A DNA stretch of 64,000 nt from Stenocarpella maydis (taxonomy: Eukaryota > Ascomycota > Sordariomycetes > Diaporthales > Diaporthaceae), in contig NQMI01000151.1 in assembly GCA_002270565.1 (NCBI GenBank), forward strand, positions 44,642 to 108,641, written 5' to 3'. This document shows, piece by piece, positions 37,362 to 47,894 of this stretch (position 1 is its first letter; every line of letters begins with the position of its first letter). A program made the position numbers and the translations under genes. The notes under the pieces were generated by a model. The model was not told where the DNA came from and made no database searches. It was given only the letters and a program-made list of their open reading frames with translations.

Positions 37362-38357
37362 TCAAGCCCTCTTTTTCACCATCAGCAATACTCCAGCCTG
37401 CCTGCGCTGGAGAAGCTCTTTCCCCTTCTCAACACCGGCGTCGTGCAACAGTCGCTCCACCTCTCGGCGCATTCTTCGAACCACATCGTTCTCTGATCCA
37501 GCCAACTCCGGGTTGGCTTGTCGCCATCTCGTGACACGGCTGGCGGTCCCAAGCATCTTCTCCAGCATATCCATATCGAAATTGGTGGGCTTGTTCTCAA
37601 GTAAGGATTCATCGCTGCCTTCAACGCCCCACTCCTTCCTATAAAAAGTGCTTTCATCGAAGTCCGGCACGGGAGGGCTGACCGTCCACGGGAGCCCAAT
37701 TGTTGAGTATAAATCTCGAACCAGTAGATTCCCCGGCTCGTAGAAATGCAAGAGACTCTCCTCCTCGATCCTTCTCATCGCCGCCTCAATGGCAGCCGCA
37801 TTTGGGACAGAGGGCTGAAGGCTGCTGGGTTTCGAGCACCATATTGCCACCGTTCCGCCCGGTCTGAGCACGCGAGCTGCAGACACCCAGAACCGGGGCA
37901 TGTCGAACCACTCCAAGACGAAGTGTAATGTTAGAGCGAGAATCCATCTATAATGTAGTTGGTTACAACCTACATGAGCGCAGGTGGCTGCGGTTATAAG
38001 ATCTACGCCGCCATCTGGGACGAGGGCAGGGTTGATATCCTCGGCTGTTGACACCTCAAATCTAACGTTGCTTTTCGTCTGTTCCTTGCTCAGGAAGGCC
38101 CGTGCAGTGTTGATCATACCCTCCGAAGGGTCGAGGCCCATTGTCTTGTCGAAGTTCCGCGCGATGGCGAAGGTCGCCGTCCCAGGGCCGCAGCCTAAGT
38201 CCAATGCCTTTTCAAGCTTACCGCCAGTAAATGTATGGTGGGTGATGATGATATCGTAGAGAGCCTGGCTGTATTTAGGGCGATACTGGGCGTAGTTTCG
38301 CCCTTCATCCTCGGTGTACGACCGGAATGTCTTTTCCGCATCTGCCTGGCTAGCCAT
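37362..38357 (-). CDS. SAM-dependent methyltransferase (trans-aconitate methyltransferase-like)
   Basis: Exon 1 is 37974-38357 and exon 2 is 37362-37910, giving 310 aa. The 63-bp intron starts GTAGGT, has a CTCTAAC branch and ends TTGGAG. Removing it joins TAATCAH to WFDMPRFW, the conserved segment of this family. It is a multiple of three and lacks stops, so it also reads through in frame. LDLGCGPGTA at residues 52-61 is SAM motif I, and GLDPSEGMI is motif II with the acidic residue. VLRPGGTVAIW is the motif III region. Yeast Tmt1 methylates trans-aconitate; the substrate here is uncertain. Cytosolic. The start MASQADAEKTF at 38357 was preferred over an in-frame upstream ATG (38453) because the extra 32 residues are a Lys/Arg run unlike the family. 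Confidence 0.87.
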   Translation of the reverse strand: MASQADAEKTFRSYTEDEGRNYAQYRPKYSQALYDIIITHHTFTGGKLEKALDLGCGPGTATFAIARNFDKTMGLDPSEGMINTARAFLSKEQTKSNVRFEVSTAEDINPALVPDGGVDLITAATCAHVGCNQLHYRWILALTLHFVLEWFDMPRFWVSAARVLRPGGTVAIWCSKPSSLQPSVPNAAAIEAAMRRIEEESLLHFYEPGNLLVRDLYSTIGLPWTVSPPVPDFDESTFYRKEWGVEGSDESLLENKPTNFDMDMLEKMLGTASRVTRWRQANPELAGSENDVVRRMRREVERLLHDAGVEKGKELLQRRQAGVLLMVKKRA

Positions 38358-39351
38358 CTTCTCTTCCTTTCTTTTTCTTCTTTTCTTCTTGGTGATACGC
38401 GGGAGAAGTACGGGCGATGAAGGGCATGACTCGGAAATGATGAAAGGCCGCACACAGAGGAAAGGAAATGGTTCACATGTCTAGGAAGTGTGACTCGCTT
38501 AAAGATGCGGTGCCATCAGAAGCGGAGTTCAGACGAAATATAAAATTTAGCTGACGTACTGCAAGCTCTGCGAACACGCCAATCAAGGACATCCTCTGTG
38601 TCAACTTAAAAACCTACTCAACAGCGTCCGCTTGGTTGCTCTGGTTCATCCGGGGAGCATCACAAAACCAGATCTGTCCACCACTATGCTCCGGGGGACG
38701 GCAGTAGACTTTGTATCATGTAATGTGCGGTCTTTGTCGAGCCTCCGTCGTGCAACATGTTGCTGGCAATTCTCACTCGTCGGTTTTGGGTTTTGTTGCC
38801 CATGCAAACCTGCCTCCATCAGCCTCGTTTTTCTCTTGTGTGTGCCTGCTTGGTGATGCCCCGTGGCAGGCACTTGAGCGACAAGTTTATCTCCTTGGCC
38901 AGGGCTTGATAAAACTCTGCTGGTCCCGAGAGAATCGCTCCCACTGGCTGTGCAGGGGATGCCGTTGTGACCCGGGCGAAACGCTCGACGTGATCATTAC
39001 ACAGGGTGCATCACCGGTAAATGGACCCGCTGGAATCATGGTTGCCCTTGCTTGCTGGCAGGAAATGTATTATTATGCCTCACTAGGGCTGCAGAATCTC
39101 TGGGGCCCTGTGATAAGTAACAAGTGACGATAGCACCAATAAGCGTCCCTCTCCTCTAACACCATGCCAAACCGGGATATATGGATGAATCTTCAAAGAG
39201 AAGTGCCAAAGTTTCCCCCCGCGTATGACCAAATCCTCCGTGGTTCGCCTAGTCTCTGGGTAGTAGTGTCTTGAAGCTCTGCGATCGATACTAATCGCGT
39301 GTGCCACGGCTGATTTGGTGCGATGCCCCAGCTTCGCGCGAACATGCCCCG
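38358..39351. other. Intergenic region, no supported gene
   Basis: The methyltransferase promoter lies on the left and the WSC gene 3' side on the right. The best ORF is 38711-39127 (+, 138 aa), with no signal peptide or recognisable domain and no conserved start context. I treat it as chance. Confidence 0.45.
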
Positions 39352-42206
39352 TCACGACCGATAGGTCCTGCCTCGCCGACCCCAGCGCGTGTACTTCGAA
39401 CTCAGCGTCACAGGGCAAGCAGAAACAACCGATTCAGATCCCTGACGCGCCACACCTGGCTCCTCCGCAGCCACCTCGAGTGGGTTTGCCACTGTCAAAT
39501 TGTCCGACGCGACAAGAGCCAGTCGGACCGAAGAGTCTGAGGGTTGTGCCGTGCGTGCTTTGCTGGTCCCTGTAGCCGACAGCGGATCCGTGGCTGCGCT
39601 TGAAAATCCCGTCTTGTGGATAGAACAAATGCCTTGCATGGTACTGCTCGCATCCGCCACCAGATATATAAGCTCACGGCCATCAGGATGAACTACTGGC
39701 AACTGTGTGTTTTCAAGACCTGCCACGCCGAAGGCCGTGCGGCCGGCTACCAAGTGGGTATAGGTAGCCATCTTGGCAGAGTTTGGCAAGCCTCGTCGTC
39801 CACCAGGAGAGTCGTGTCCGGCGACGTCAGGGAGCGAATCCGGGTCTGTGGCCTGTTGAGCCGTTCCGTCTGAGCTCCAAACGCTTAGGGCCCAGGGGCC
39901 ACCGCACACAGTGGAGTTGGTGAGATCGCCTGTACAAGTGACATTGCAGTGGTCAGGAGAGAGTATTCCTGACCCAAGCAGCGCATGACCGCAGAAACAC
40001 TCGGCGCCATGCTCAGTTCCAGCTATGTTGAAGCCTTGTTCCCGACAGAAGCTGACGCACTGTTCGTTTGTCATTCCTTCAGGCGAATGCAAGACCTCGG
40101 CCTCTCTCAACACTCTAGTGGGATGGTCGGAGTAATAACCCGCATATAAGTACCCATTAGCCACGGCGAAGGGCGTGGGAATCACAACAGACGACGAGGT
40201 CGACGTGCCTGTGAGCAGAGTCGAACTAATGGTGTCTCCAGGGTGTGGTACACAGAACCATCCGCTCTCGCAGTGGTAGCAGGGCCATCCATAGCCACAA
40301 GGAGCCTGTAGCGCAGGTGTCTGTACTGGAGGACAAAACCATCCGTCAAGACAACCATCACACGTATACCCCTGATCTGGGCAGGGCCCTTCGGCACCTA
40401 CATCGGGTCCAGAAGGACCGGCTCCAGCACCAGACACTGAAGAACCTGGTACTGGCTCTCCTAAAACACCGGTCGAGAGCGCGAGGGGACATTGAGTCAC
40501 GGTACTCATTTGTACAGTTCTTGACGTGATTACTGCCGTTATCGTCTGAACGTGATAGATTGTGATCTCTGCGGCTTGGCTGGACGGAGCACTCAGTGAT
40601 AGTGGCACTGGAATAGGTCAGCACCTCGGCTGGCCAGGGGTTTGGCTAGGAACTCACTGGCTGGTGGCGCAACAGTTGTAGGCGCGTCTGTGGCTGTCAG
40701 GGAAAGTTGCGATATTTGGCTGAAGAGCGACGAGAGACCAGACAGCGCAGAACTCGCAGCAGGGTCGACGCTAGAGGCACCATTTGTCGAGGCCGTCGAC
40801 AACGACGAACCCAAGGATGACAGAACGGAAGCAAGTGGTAGTCGCGAAATGGATGAGGCGGGCGTGGCGGTAGGGGGTAACGTCTCTCCCATTGTGATAG
40901 AGGTTGAGGCGGCTGCTCCGGTATTTCCAGCAGCGGGGGTTACCGAGCCGACTGAGGCGCACGGAACGTTGAAGATGATGGCCGTTCCGCTGACAATGTC
41001 CGACACCTGACATAGGAGCCCGCTTACGTCGTCCTGGAGACTCGATAATGCCCCTTGCACGGGACTTTGAAGCACAGGCGGAAGAACGCCAAGAACGTGG
41101 CCCTGCACTGCGGCAGCTAGGGTTGCTACTTGTGGTCCTGCGTTGATCATGGCCGACGCCAGCTCTTTCTTCATGGTGGCGAGGGATCCTGTCAAGACCC
41201 CAACGAGGTCCGGGTCCGCGACGAGGACTGATTCCACCTGGTTGACAGCAGAGAGGGCAGCAGCGGGAAGGCCAGTGGCAATGTCGGGAGCAGCATTGAG
41301 CAGAGACCCAACCTGATCGGCGACACCGGCAGCGACGTCTGGGACACTGCCCAAAACCTCCGTCGCAGCATCGAGGGCCCCCGCGATTTGTCCCCCGACA
41401 TTGTTGGTAAGCTCCAGGCCGGCAGCCACTGCCGAGGGCAGGCCGTCCAGCACCGAAGAGACCTGACCCTGGAGTTCATCGAGAGCCGCGCTCGGATGAG
41501 CGAGGATGGAGGCTGGGTCGGCAGCAATCGATGCAGCCGGGGCAACGAGATCAGCAGACAACTGGCCCAGGATTCCACCACCCGAGCTGTCGTCATCAGA
41601 AGACGGCCCGAGGGCACTGTCAAGAGCTGATGCGACACCATCAAGTACGTCAAACGCAGGCAGAAGCCCTGCGGAACCTGTTGGAACGACCGACACGGGA
41701 GCGACCTGCGACAAGGCGCTTAGCAACCCTCCCAGGGCTCCACCATCACCGCCGGTGCTGGTGGGAACTGCAGCCGGCGCACCGGTAAGGATGGAAACCA
41801 CCGAGCTGAAGAGGTTATCAGGATCAACCGGTGGCGTGGGAAGGACTGGAACTGGGACCATGACAGGACTCCCACCGACGACCGATGCGACGATGGAGTT
41901 GAGGGGAGGCAGAGGGTTGCTCAGCCCCGGGATACCAAGCCGCTCAGGGAGGTTGGTGGCCGATATATTGACCTCAGCTGCCGGATCGTCATGGGCCAAG
42001 CCATCTTCTGGTGGCCCGCTAGAGAAAGGGCCTTGTTCAGACCCCCAGGCACGCTTGATGACTGATTCGACTCGTCCAGGCTGCTTGGCCAGAGGCAGAG
42101 ATGGGAAGACGTTGAGGCTGGAGCCGAGGGCGATGCTGCAGAGAAGGTTCAAATAAGCAAGACCTGCTAGGGCCAGGGGCCGTGATAAGAGGGAGGACGG
42201 CGGCAT
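39352..42206 (-). CDS. Large secreted WSC-domain protein
   Basis: Exon 1 is 40658-42206 and exon 2 is 39352-40607. A 49-bp GTGAGT...CCAG intron has a GCTGACC branch. The product is 934 aa. MPPSSLLSRPLALAGLAYLNLLCSIALGSS is a clear signal peptide, and VIKR near residue 50 is a possible Kex2 site. About 450 residues of Ala/Ser/Val/Leu-rich sequence with repeated LLxAxPDxA/DVAAGVADQVGSLL patterns follow. Then come two compact Cys modules (GYTCDGCLDGWFCPP and CGYGWPCYHCESGWFCVP), then a WSC domain (GYLYAGYYSD ... CVSFCREQGF ... ECFCGHALL ... CNVTCTGD ... VCGGPWALSVW). WSC domains bind carbohydrate in wall sensors and secreted enzymes. No transmembrane helix follows, so it is probably extracellular or wall-bound. 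The 190-residue tail is unrecognised. Confidence 0.82.
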
Positions 42207-43136
42207 CTTGGGAGCAGACGTTGGTCGATCAAGCCAATGGCACGAAGCGGGCGGCCTGAGTGAAGAGATAGGCGGGACAAGCAGTAACAACGGGATAGGG
42301 ACCGACTGGCAAAAATGGCGGGTGGTTCCAAAATCAAGGTCCAAAAAGGGGAGGGAGTTGTTTGTGTTGTTGATGCTGCTGCAACTCCCGGTGGTTGATG
42401 ACAGCGAAGAGAATGGCGAGGAATGGCAAGGCAGAGAAGCGGAGAGAAGAGCTGGAGCAGAAGGGGGGCAGCTCTTATAGTCAGTTCTCTGAGCCTGCGC
42501 GACGAAGCTTGCTCCTGCCGCTGCCGCTGCCGCTGCCGCTGCCACCATCACTGCCTTCCCAAGGTGCCATGGTACTTCCGTCCGTGGTCACATACGTACG
42601 GGCAGGGCGGAAGGAAATACCCGCCGCCCAGGACGGCAGCCCTGAGCGGTGACGAGGATGGGCATAACAAACCCACCTACCTACCTAGGGTACTTGTTTA
42701 TCTGGCGGCTTGTTAAGAATACCTGGGTATGCCATGCCATATGTGCAAAGCGCATCATCTGATAGCCTCCAGACGTCTGGATTCCACTACAAGCTCAATC
42801 GGTCTCAGCTTATGCATGCAAGAGCTGGTTTGGGATGGGGTTTGCAGGTACAAAAGAGACTGACAACCAGGCTTCATGGCTCCCTTTATAACTCGTCCGC
42901 CCAGGACCATACTTGTCTCTTGCGGAGACGTTGCTAACAAGACGTACCATCGCCCTTGGCAACCAGGTTCAGCGACAGAGGAGCACAGTGACACAGGACG
43001 CGGGATGCGTTTAGAATAATTTCATGATTTTGCACCGGGCCAGAATCTTCCTTTTGCTTGTGTGGACTGGTTGTCGCAACGAGCCCGAGTCCACACGCAA
43101 TTCACCATACGCCGATCCGTAGACCATCCATCACAC
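42207..43136. other. Intergenic: WSC-gene promoter and RPS2 3' side
   Basis: It contains a (GCCGCT)n tract at 42514-42546, a CCTACCTACCTAGGGTAC cluster at 42674-42692 and short ORFs without recognisable content. An open frame extends upstream of the WSC start to 42551 but encodes poly-Ala and low-complexity sequence ahead of the signal peptide, so it is taken as 5' UTR. Confidence 0.5.
42514..42546 (+). repeat. GCCGCT hexanucleotide microsatellite
   Basis: Four to five tandem GCCGCT units, located in the presumed 5' UTR or promoter of the WSC gene. Confidence 0.8.
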
Positions 43137-44151
43137 CTAATATCTCTTGTCCGACCGCAGGGTATCCGCGAACTCCTCCAGAGGGCTCCTGATGAGCTTC
43201 GTCTCCTTCCACAGGTTGGGCGTCAGGAATCCGTACGTGTTTGAGATGGCGGCGAAGGTGGCCTTGAGGGTGTTCTCGAGCGTCTTGGTCGAGCCGGCGG
43301 AAGACGTGTAGGCGTCCTCGATACCGGCGAGCTGGAGGAGGCGCTTGACAGCTGGGGAGGCGACAAGGGAGGTACCTCGGGGAGCGGGAATGAGCTTCGG
43401 GTGAATGTCAGCAGGCGCACAACCGGAAGACGAAGGCGAGGCAGCACACCAGCGGAGAGTTGATGGCCCCTGGGCATGAGGTTACTTACACGGACGGTGA
43501 CGGAGCCGCACTTTCCAGACTCCTTGACGGGGATGGAGTGGGGCTGACCGAGGTTGGCACCCCAGTATCCTCGTCGCACGGGGATGACGCTCAGCTTGGC
43601 GATGATAATGGCGGCACGGATAGCGGTGGCGACCTCCTTGGAGGTCTTGATACCGAGACCGACGTGGCCCTCGGAGTCACCAATGATGACGATGGCCTTG
43701 AATCGGGTACGCTGACCGGCGCGGGTCTGCTTCTGGACGGGCTTGATCTGTAGGCGTGGGGAAGACGAGAGTCAGCCAGCCGTCGGTTTGTGGGCAGCCA
43801 CAGGTACGACGAGGTAGAGGTACCAGGTGCATGATTGATCAGGCAGTTAAGGGGGGGACAAAAAGAAGGGGGGGACGCAATCAGGCGTACCTTCATGACC
43901 TCGTCCTTGAGCTTGGGCAGGAAGAAGTCGACGATCTGGTACTCCTTGATGGGCAGGGAGTGCAGGTAGATCTCCTCCATGCTCTTGATCTTGCCGGCCT
44001 TTACGAGACGGCCCAGCTTGGTGACGGGCTGCCACTCCTTCTCCTCGCTCTTGCCGCCGCGACGGCCACGGCCACGGCCACGACCACGACCACGTTCGCC
44101 GCGACCACGTTCGCCGAAACCACCGCCACGGGCACCGCCTCGGTCAGCCAT
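43137..44151 (-). CDS. RPS2: 40S ribosomal protein uS5 (RPS2)
   Basis: Three exons: 43891-44151, 43490-43747 and 43137-43394, each a whole number of codons, giving 258 aa, the usual length. Eukaryotic uS5 is a core small-subunit protein near the mRNA entry channel that helps decoding accuracy. The N-terminus is an RGG-rich tract ([20 protein letters not shown], residues 10-29), typical of RPS2 and a target of arginine methylation. The S5 N-terminal domain follows: [36 protein letters not shown], then [19 protein letters not shown]. The C-terminal domain has [25 protein letters not shown] and [12 protein letters not shown]. Intron branch points (GCTGAC) are present. A TGCAG just upstream of the ATG suggests a 5'-UTR intron, common in ribosomal protein genes. 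Confidence 0.97.
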
Positions 44152-45045
44152 GGCTTTCTGCAGGTGTGTTCTGGATTACTTGAGGGGGGGATATGGCTGT
44201 CGAAGCTTCGTTTCGGCGTCGAGGTCGAACCGGGTGCGGTGAGGGTGAGGATGAGGTGAGTGTAGGCAATTGTCTTTGCAGGTTGCCAGGGTAGGAGCGG
44301 CTCTGTGCACTCAACCCAGAGAGCAAAAATTGCAACCCACCGAAGTTGCGAACTTTTGCGTGGGCCCTAGACGCACGGGCCCATGCAGCCGTCAATCCGT
44401 GCTGACGGTCTGTACCAGCTGGCAGTCTGCACCTGCGAACCGGCCCCGCTCCGCCAAGCCTGGTCGCTCGGGCTGGGGTGCTTGCTGCAGGGGTTCCCCG
44501 CATTCTGTGGCATCAATTGATGGACAAGAATGTGGGGATGAACTGTCCGTCGGCTCGGGACCTGTGCTACGTATCTACTACGCTAAGTACTGTACCTTGT
44601 GGATATGCGCTGCAACGTCACAGGCAGACCGCGATGGCCCTTAACGCATGCAAGAGCACTAATGCATGGTGCTACATTCAACCCGGGTTCATAAAAACCA
44701 AGTAACTTCGGCTTGTTCGAAATCCTCGCTATCAGGACCGTACCAGCTGTTAACTACCTGGGTACTTAACAGGTTATAAGATTTCTGCTGTAAAGAGGGT
44801 ATTGTATGCTTGGCGTACCTGGCGCCAATGGGATGCGATCACACCCTTCCTTGACCGCTTACCTGCGGTTTGGCTCGAATACGAGAGCTTACGGTGGATA
44901 CTTAAAGGACCCCTCGTGTGCTCCTGGTCCCCTTCCCTCCTCGCAAGAGGCGTGCGATCTCTGCCTGTTGTGAGCAAGCCATTCTCTTAGCCACGGGATG
45001 GTCAGCGAGCAGCAAGAGGCCGAAGACGACGACGACAACAACAAC
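44152..45045. other. Divergent promoter region between RPS2 and the GH43 gene
   Basis: Both flanking genes are transcribed away from it. Near RPS2 a pair of GGGCCC-containing blocks (GTGGGCCCTAGACGCACGGGCCCATG, in two parts at about 44361-44385) forms an interrupted palindrome that may be regulatory. ORFs here on both strands show no family features. Confidence 0.45.
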
Positions 45046-47165
45046 ATGCACATGATGCGTTCTCCCTTTCCGCCGGCCCTCGCGGCCTTGTCCCTTGTCC
45101 ACGGCCAGTCCTTTGATCCCAACAAGGCTGGTCCTCAGAGCTGGGACCCGGCCTCGGTGGGCACCAACACTACTGTAATTGTTCCCTCCAGCCAGCCCCA
45201 TCTGTAACACTTCGCTGACGCAGCACCAAATGGCCTAGACTAATACAACATACAACAATCCCATATTTACCTCGAACGTGGGGGATCCCTACAGTAATCT
45301 GCCCTCCCCCCCCCTCCCCACCACCCCATCACCTGGCACTGACACGACTTTCAAGTGACGAGGTACTCCGCCAACGGCGAAGAATGGTACTTGTTCACAT
45401 ACAGCACAAATGACAACATCATACTCCGGCGCTCCAAATCTCTGACGGACAATTGGGACAACCAGGAGTCCCGCGTCGTCTTTAATCCGGACCCTCGCGG
45501 CCGGGACGCAGGTCAGCCGTGGTCTACGGATCTCTGGGTCCGTTGTTTCTCTACTCGCCCGCCACGGCGGTTGCCCAGGCGCCCCCGGGAAGCCCGAGTC
45601 CAGCCAGACCAGTATAGCCTGCTGACAAAGTACAGGCTCCTGAGATCCATAACATCTCTGGCAAATGGTACATCATCTTTTCAGCCACGCCCGACTTCGA
45701 CAACCCCCCACCCCTGCAAGATGCCGCTTGCCCCATCAACTGCGTAAGTAATCGCCGCGAGGAGAGTCTGCTCTAAAAACCGGGTCTTCAGCCGTCTCGG
45801 CTGCTTCCGGTGCCCTGTCTACTTGCACAAAAGCGGGAAACGGCCCTTCACTGACGGCACAGCCCGCAATCAACCACCGCATGTTCGTCCTTGAGGGCGA
45901 GGGCTCAGACCCATGGGCAACAAATTTCACGCTCAAGGGCGAGCTCAACACATACGATCAATTTGCTATCGACGGCACCTATTTTATCTACAACCAGCAG
46001 ATCTACCACATCTATTCCTGCTGGCAGGAGCAAACTTCGGCATGGCCGGCAAACCTCTGCATCACGCACATGAGTGACCCATGGACCGTCGACACAAATT
46101 TGACCGACAGGCGCATGATATCCGTTCCGAACGAGCCCTGGGAGCGAGTCCCTTACGGTAGACCGGACACCCGACTCGCCACGAACGAAGGACCTCAGCA
46201 GCTTATCAACCCCACCACCGGGCAGAACTTTGTCGTCTATTCTGCCGCTCGAGTGAACACCCCCTTTTACTGCCTAGGTGAGCGAGTTCCGACATTCCCG
46301 AAAACGAGCTAGTCACTATGCCACGTCAATCCCAGGCGGAGCCCCCTTGTGTAATGTTATAATTTGAACGGCCTGCCAGGCATAGCTGACCCGTAGCCTT
46401 CTGCCAGGGTTGCTCGAGCTTGTGGGCAATGACCCCATGGAATACCAGTCCTGGAGGAAGCACCGAGACGGCTGTGTATTCTTCCAGAACACGCAAGCTT
46501 CTGTGTTTGGCACAGGCCACGCAAGCTTCACCACGAGTCCTGACGGTTCGGAGAGTTACCTCGTGGTATGTTGCTCCGGGTGTATCTGCTCCTCCTTCTA
46601 CCCCCTCCAGGGAGGGAAAACATCACGGCCGTTAGACTGTGGATGACCAAGTGCATTTTGTCGGCCCTGCAACGACATACCTGTCAAATGCATGACGCAG
46701 CGCTACTGTACCTACGTTGAGTACAAGCTTATGGAAACCGTGACTGATTCGAGATACAGTATCATGCAATGACCACGGCGGAGCCGCCGGCTGTAAGCAA
46801 TCTCGTCCTTTTCGTACCTCGTATTCTCTTGGCCCGCACCGCGATTGTAGTCTCATTGTGGACCGCATGCGGAGGTCGTGGACTATTAGATCTCTCGGGG
46901 CAGCGGTTGTCCTGTACCTGTTGATGTTGCTCGCGGAAATTGCGCAAGACTGACTAACTGCTGATGTCTAACCCCGTAGGACATCTACCGCACTGTCAGA
47001 ACGCAAAAGTTCTCTTGGAACGATGACGGAACACCTAACTTCCCATTGGCAGAGAATGGGCCGTTCCCTGTCCCGTCCGGACAAAATGGACAGGCGGCAA
47101 TGGACAAGCGGTCCTTGACAAATCGCCTAGGTGGTCTTTGGCAGGCACAAGAGCTGGTCAATTAG
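45046..47165 (+). CDS. Secreted glycoside hydrolase family 43 (arabinofuranosidase/xylosidase-type)
   Basis: Eight exons: 45046-45174, 45239-45293, 45356-45537, 45636-45743, 45863-46277, 46408-46565, 46760-46792 and 46980-47165. All phases close, giving 421 aa. The start gives a signal peptide (MMRSPFPPALAALSLVHG); an ATG at 44998 would add an acidic run. GH43 enzymes are inverting five-bladed beta-propeller glycosidases acting on arabinan or xylan. SNVGDPY places the general base Asp59. LWAPEIHNISGKWY, assembled across intron 3, is a family signature. AIDGTYF gives the pKa-modulating Asp195, and TNEGPQ the general acid Glu267. C-terminal KFSWNDDGTPNFP is also family-typical. Intron 3 has an unusual GTCCGT donor. 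The exact substrate is not determinable. Confidence 0.88.
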
Positions 47166-47894
47166 CCAGTACCAGGCGTCGTTTCACGGAAGACCCTTGG
47201 GTGGACGGGTAGATGAGTGCTATCCAACCAAAATTTGTCTTGACCAAATATGAGTGAATGCTTTCCAAGCCAGGCGGACTTCTTTTGTAGGACACTCCGC
47301 GTGGGGGGAGAGCTTATCCCTGCCCAGGCGACTATTCAACTGTCTGATGGAAAAGATAATATTTAATATTTACACCCAGAACTATCCGGCTGGTTGCCCT
47401 GCACTCCTGTGTAGACCACTCTATCTATCAGATCAAAGGAATACCACGAGTCTATTAAGATAGGACGGTGATGGTCAAATCTGCGCATGCAGGCTTCGTA
47501 CGTGCATATCGCAAATGTCAAGCCCCACCTCAACCACCCGTACCCGCTACAGAGGTATTAATATCTGCAGGCATGGCAGATACACGCCAGGATAACGAGC
47601 CGGTGGACAGAAACAGGTCGCCATTGGGACAAGTGACTGGCACTCACCTGGGTTGCTCACCGGCCAGTCCACGCACTTCGGCAGCCCCGCAGACTCTGGT
47701 GGTCAACGGCCCGTGGGTTAGGTTAACAAGGAGAAAGACCACGCTATGGTGGAGGCTCCTCTCAGGCAACACCAACTCCAGTCTCGCCCCAGCCTGAGAT
47801 GACTCGTGCAATACCCCCTCGTCATGGTTGCAAGAACGGCCCCAAATTTGATTTACTTCCGCTTCGCTAGACGACGAAATGGCGAGTACTCACT
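47166..47894. other. Convergent intergenic region (GH43 and ILV1 3' ends)
   Basis: No supported gene. A 109-codon plus-strand ORF at 47468-47797 is low complexity and probably chance. Confidence 0.5.
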
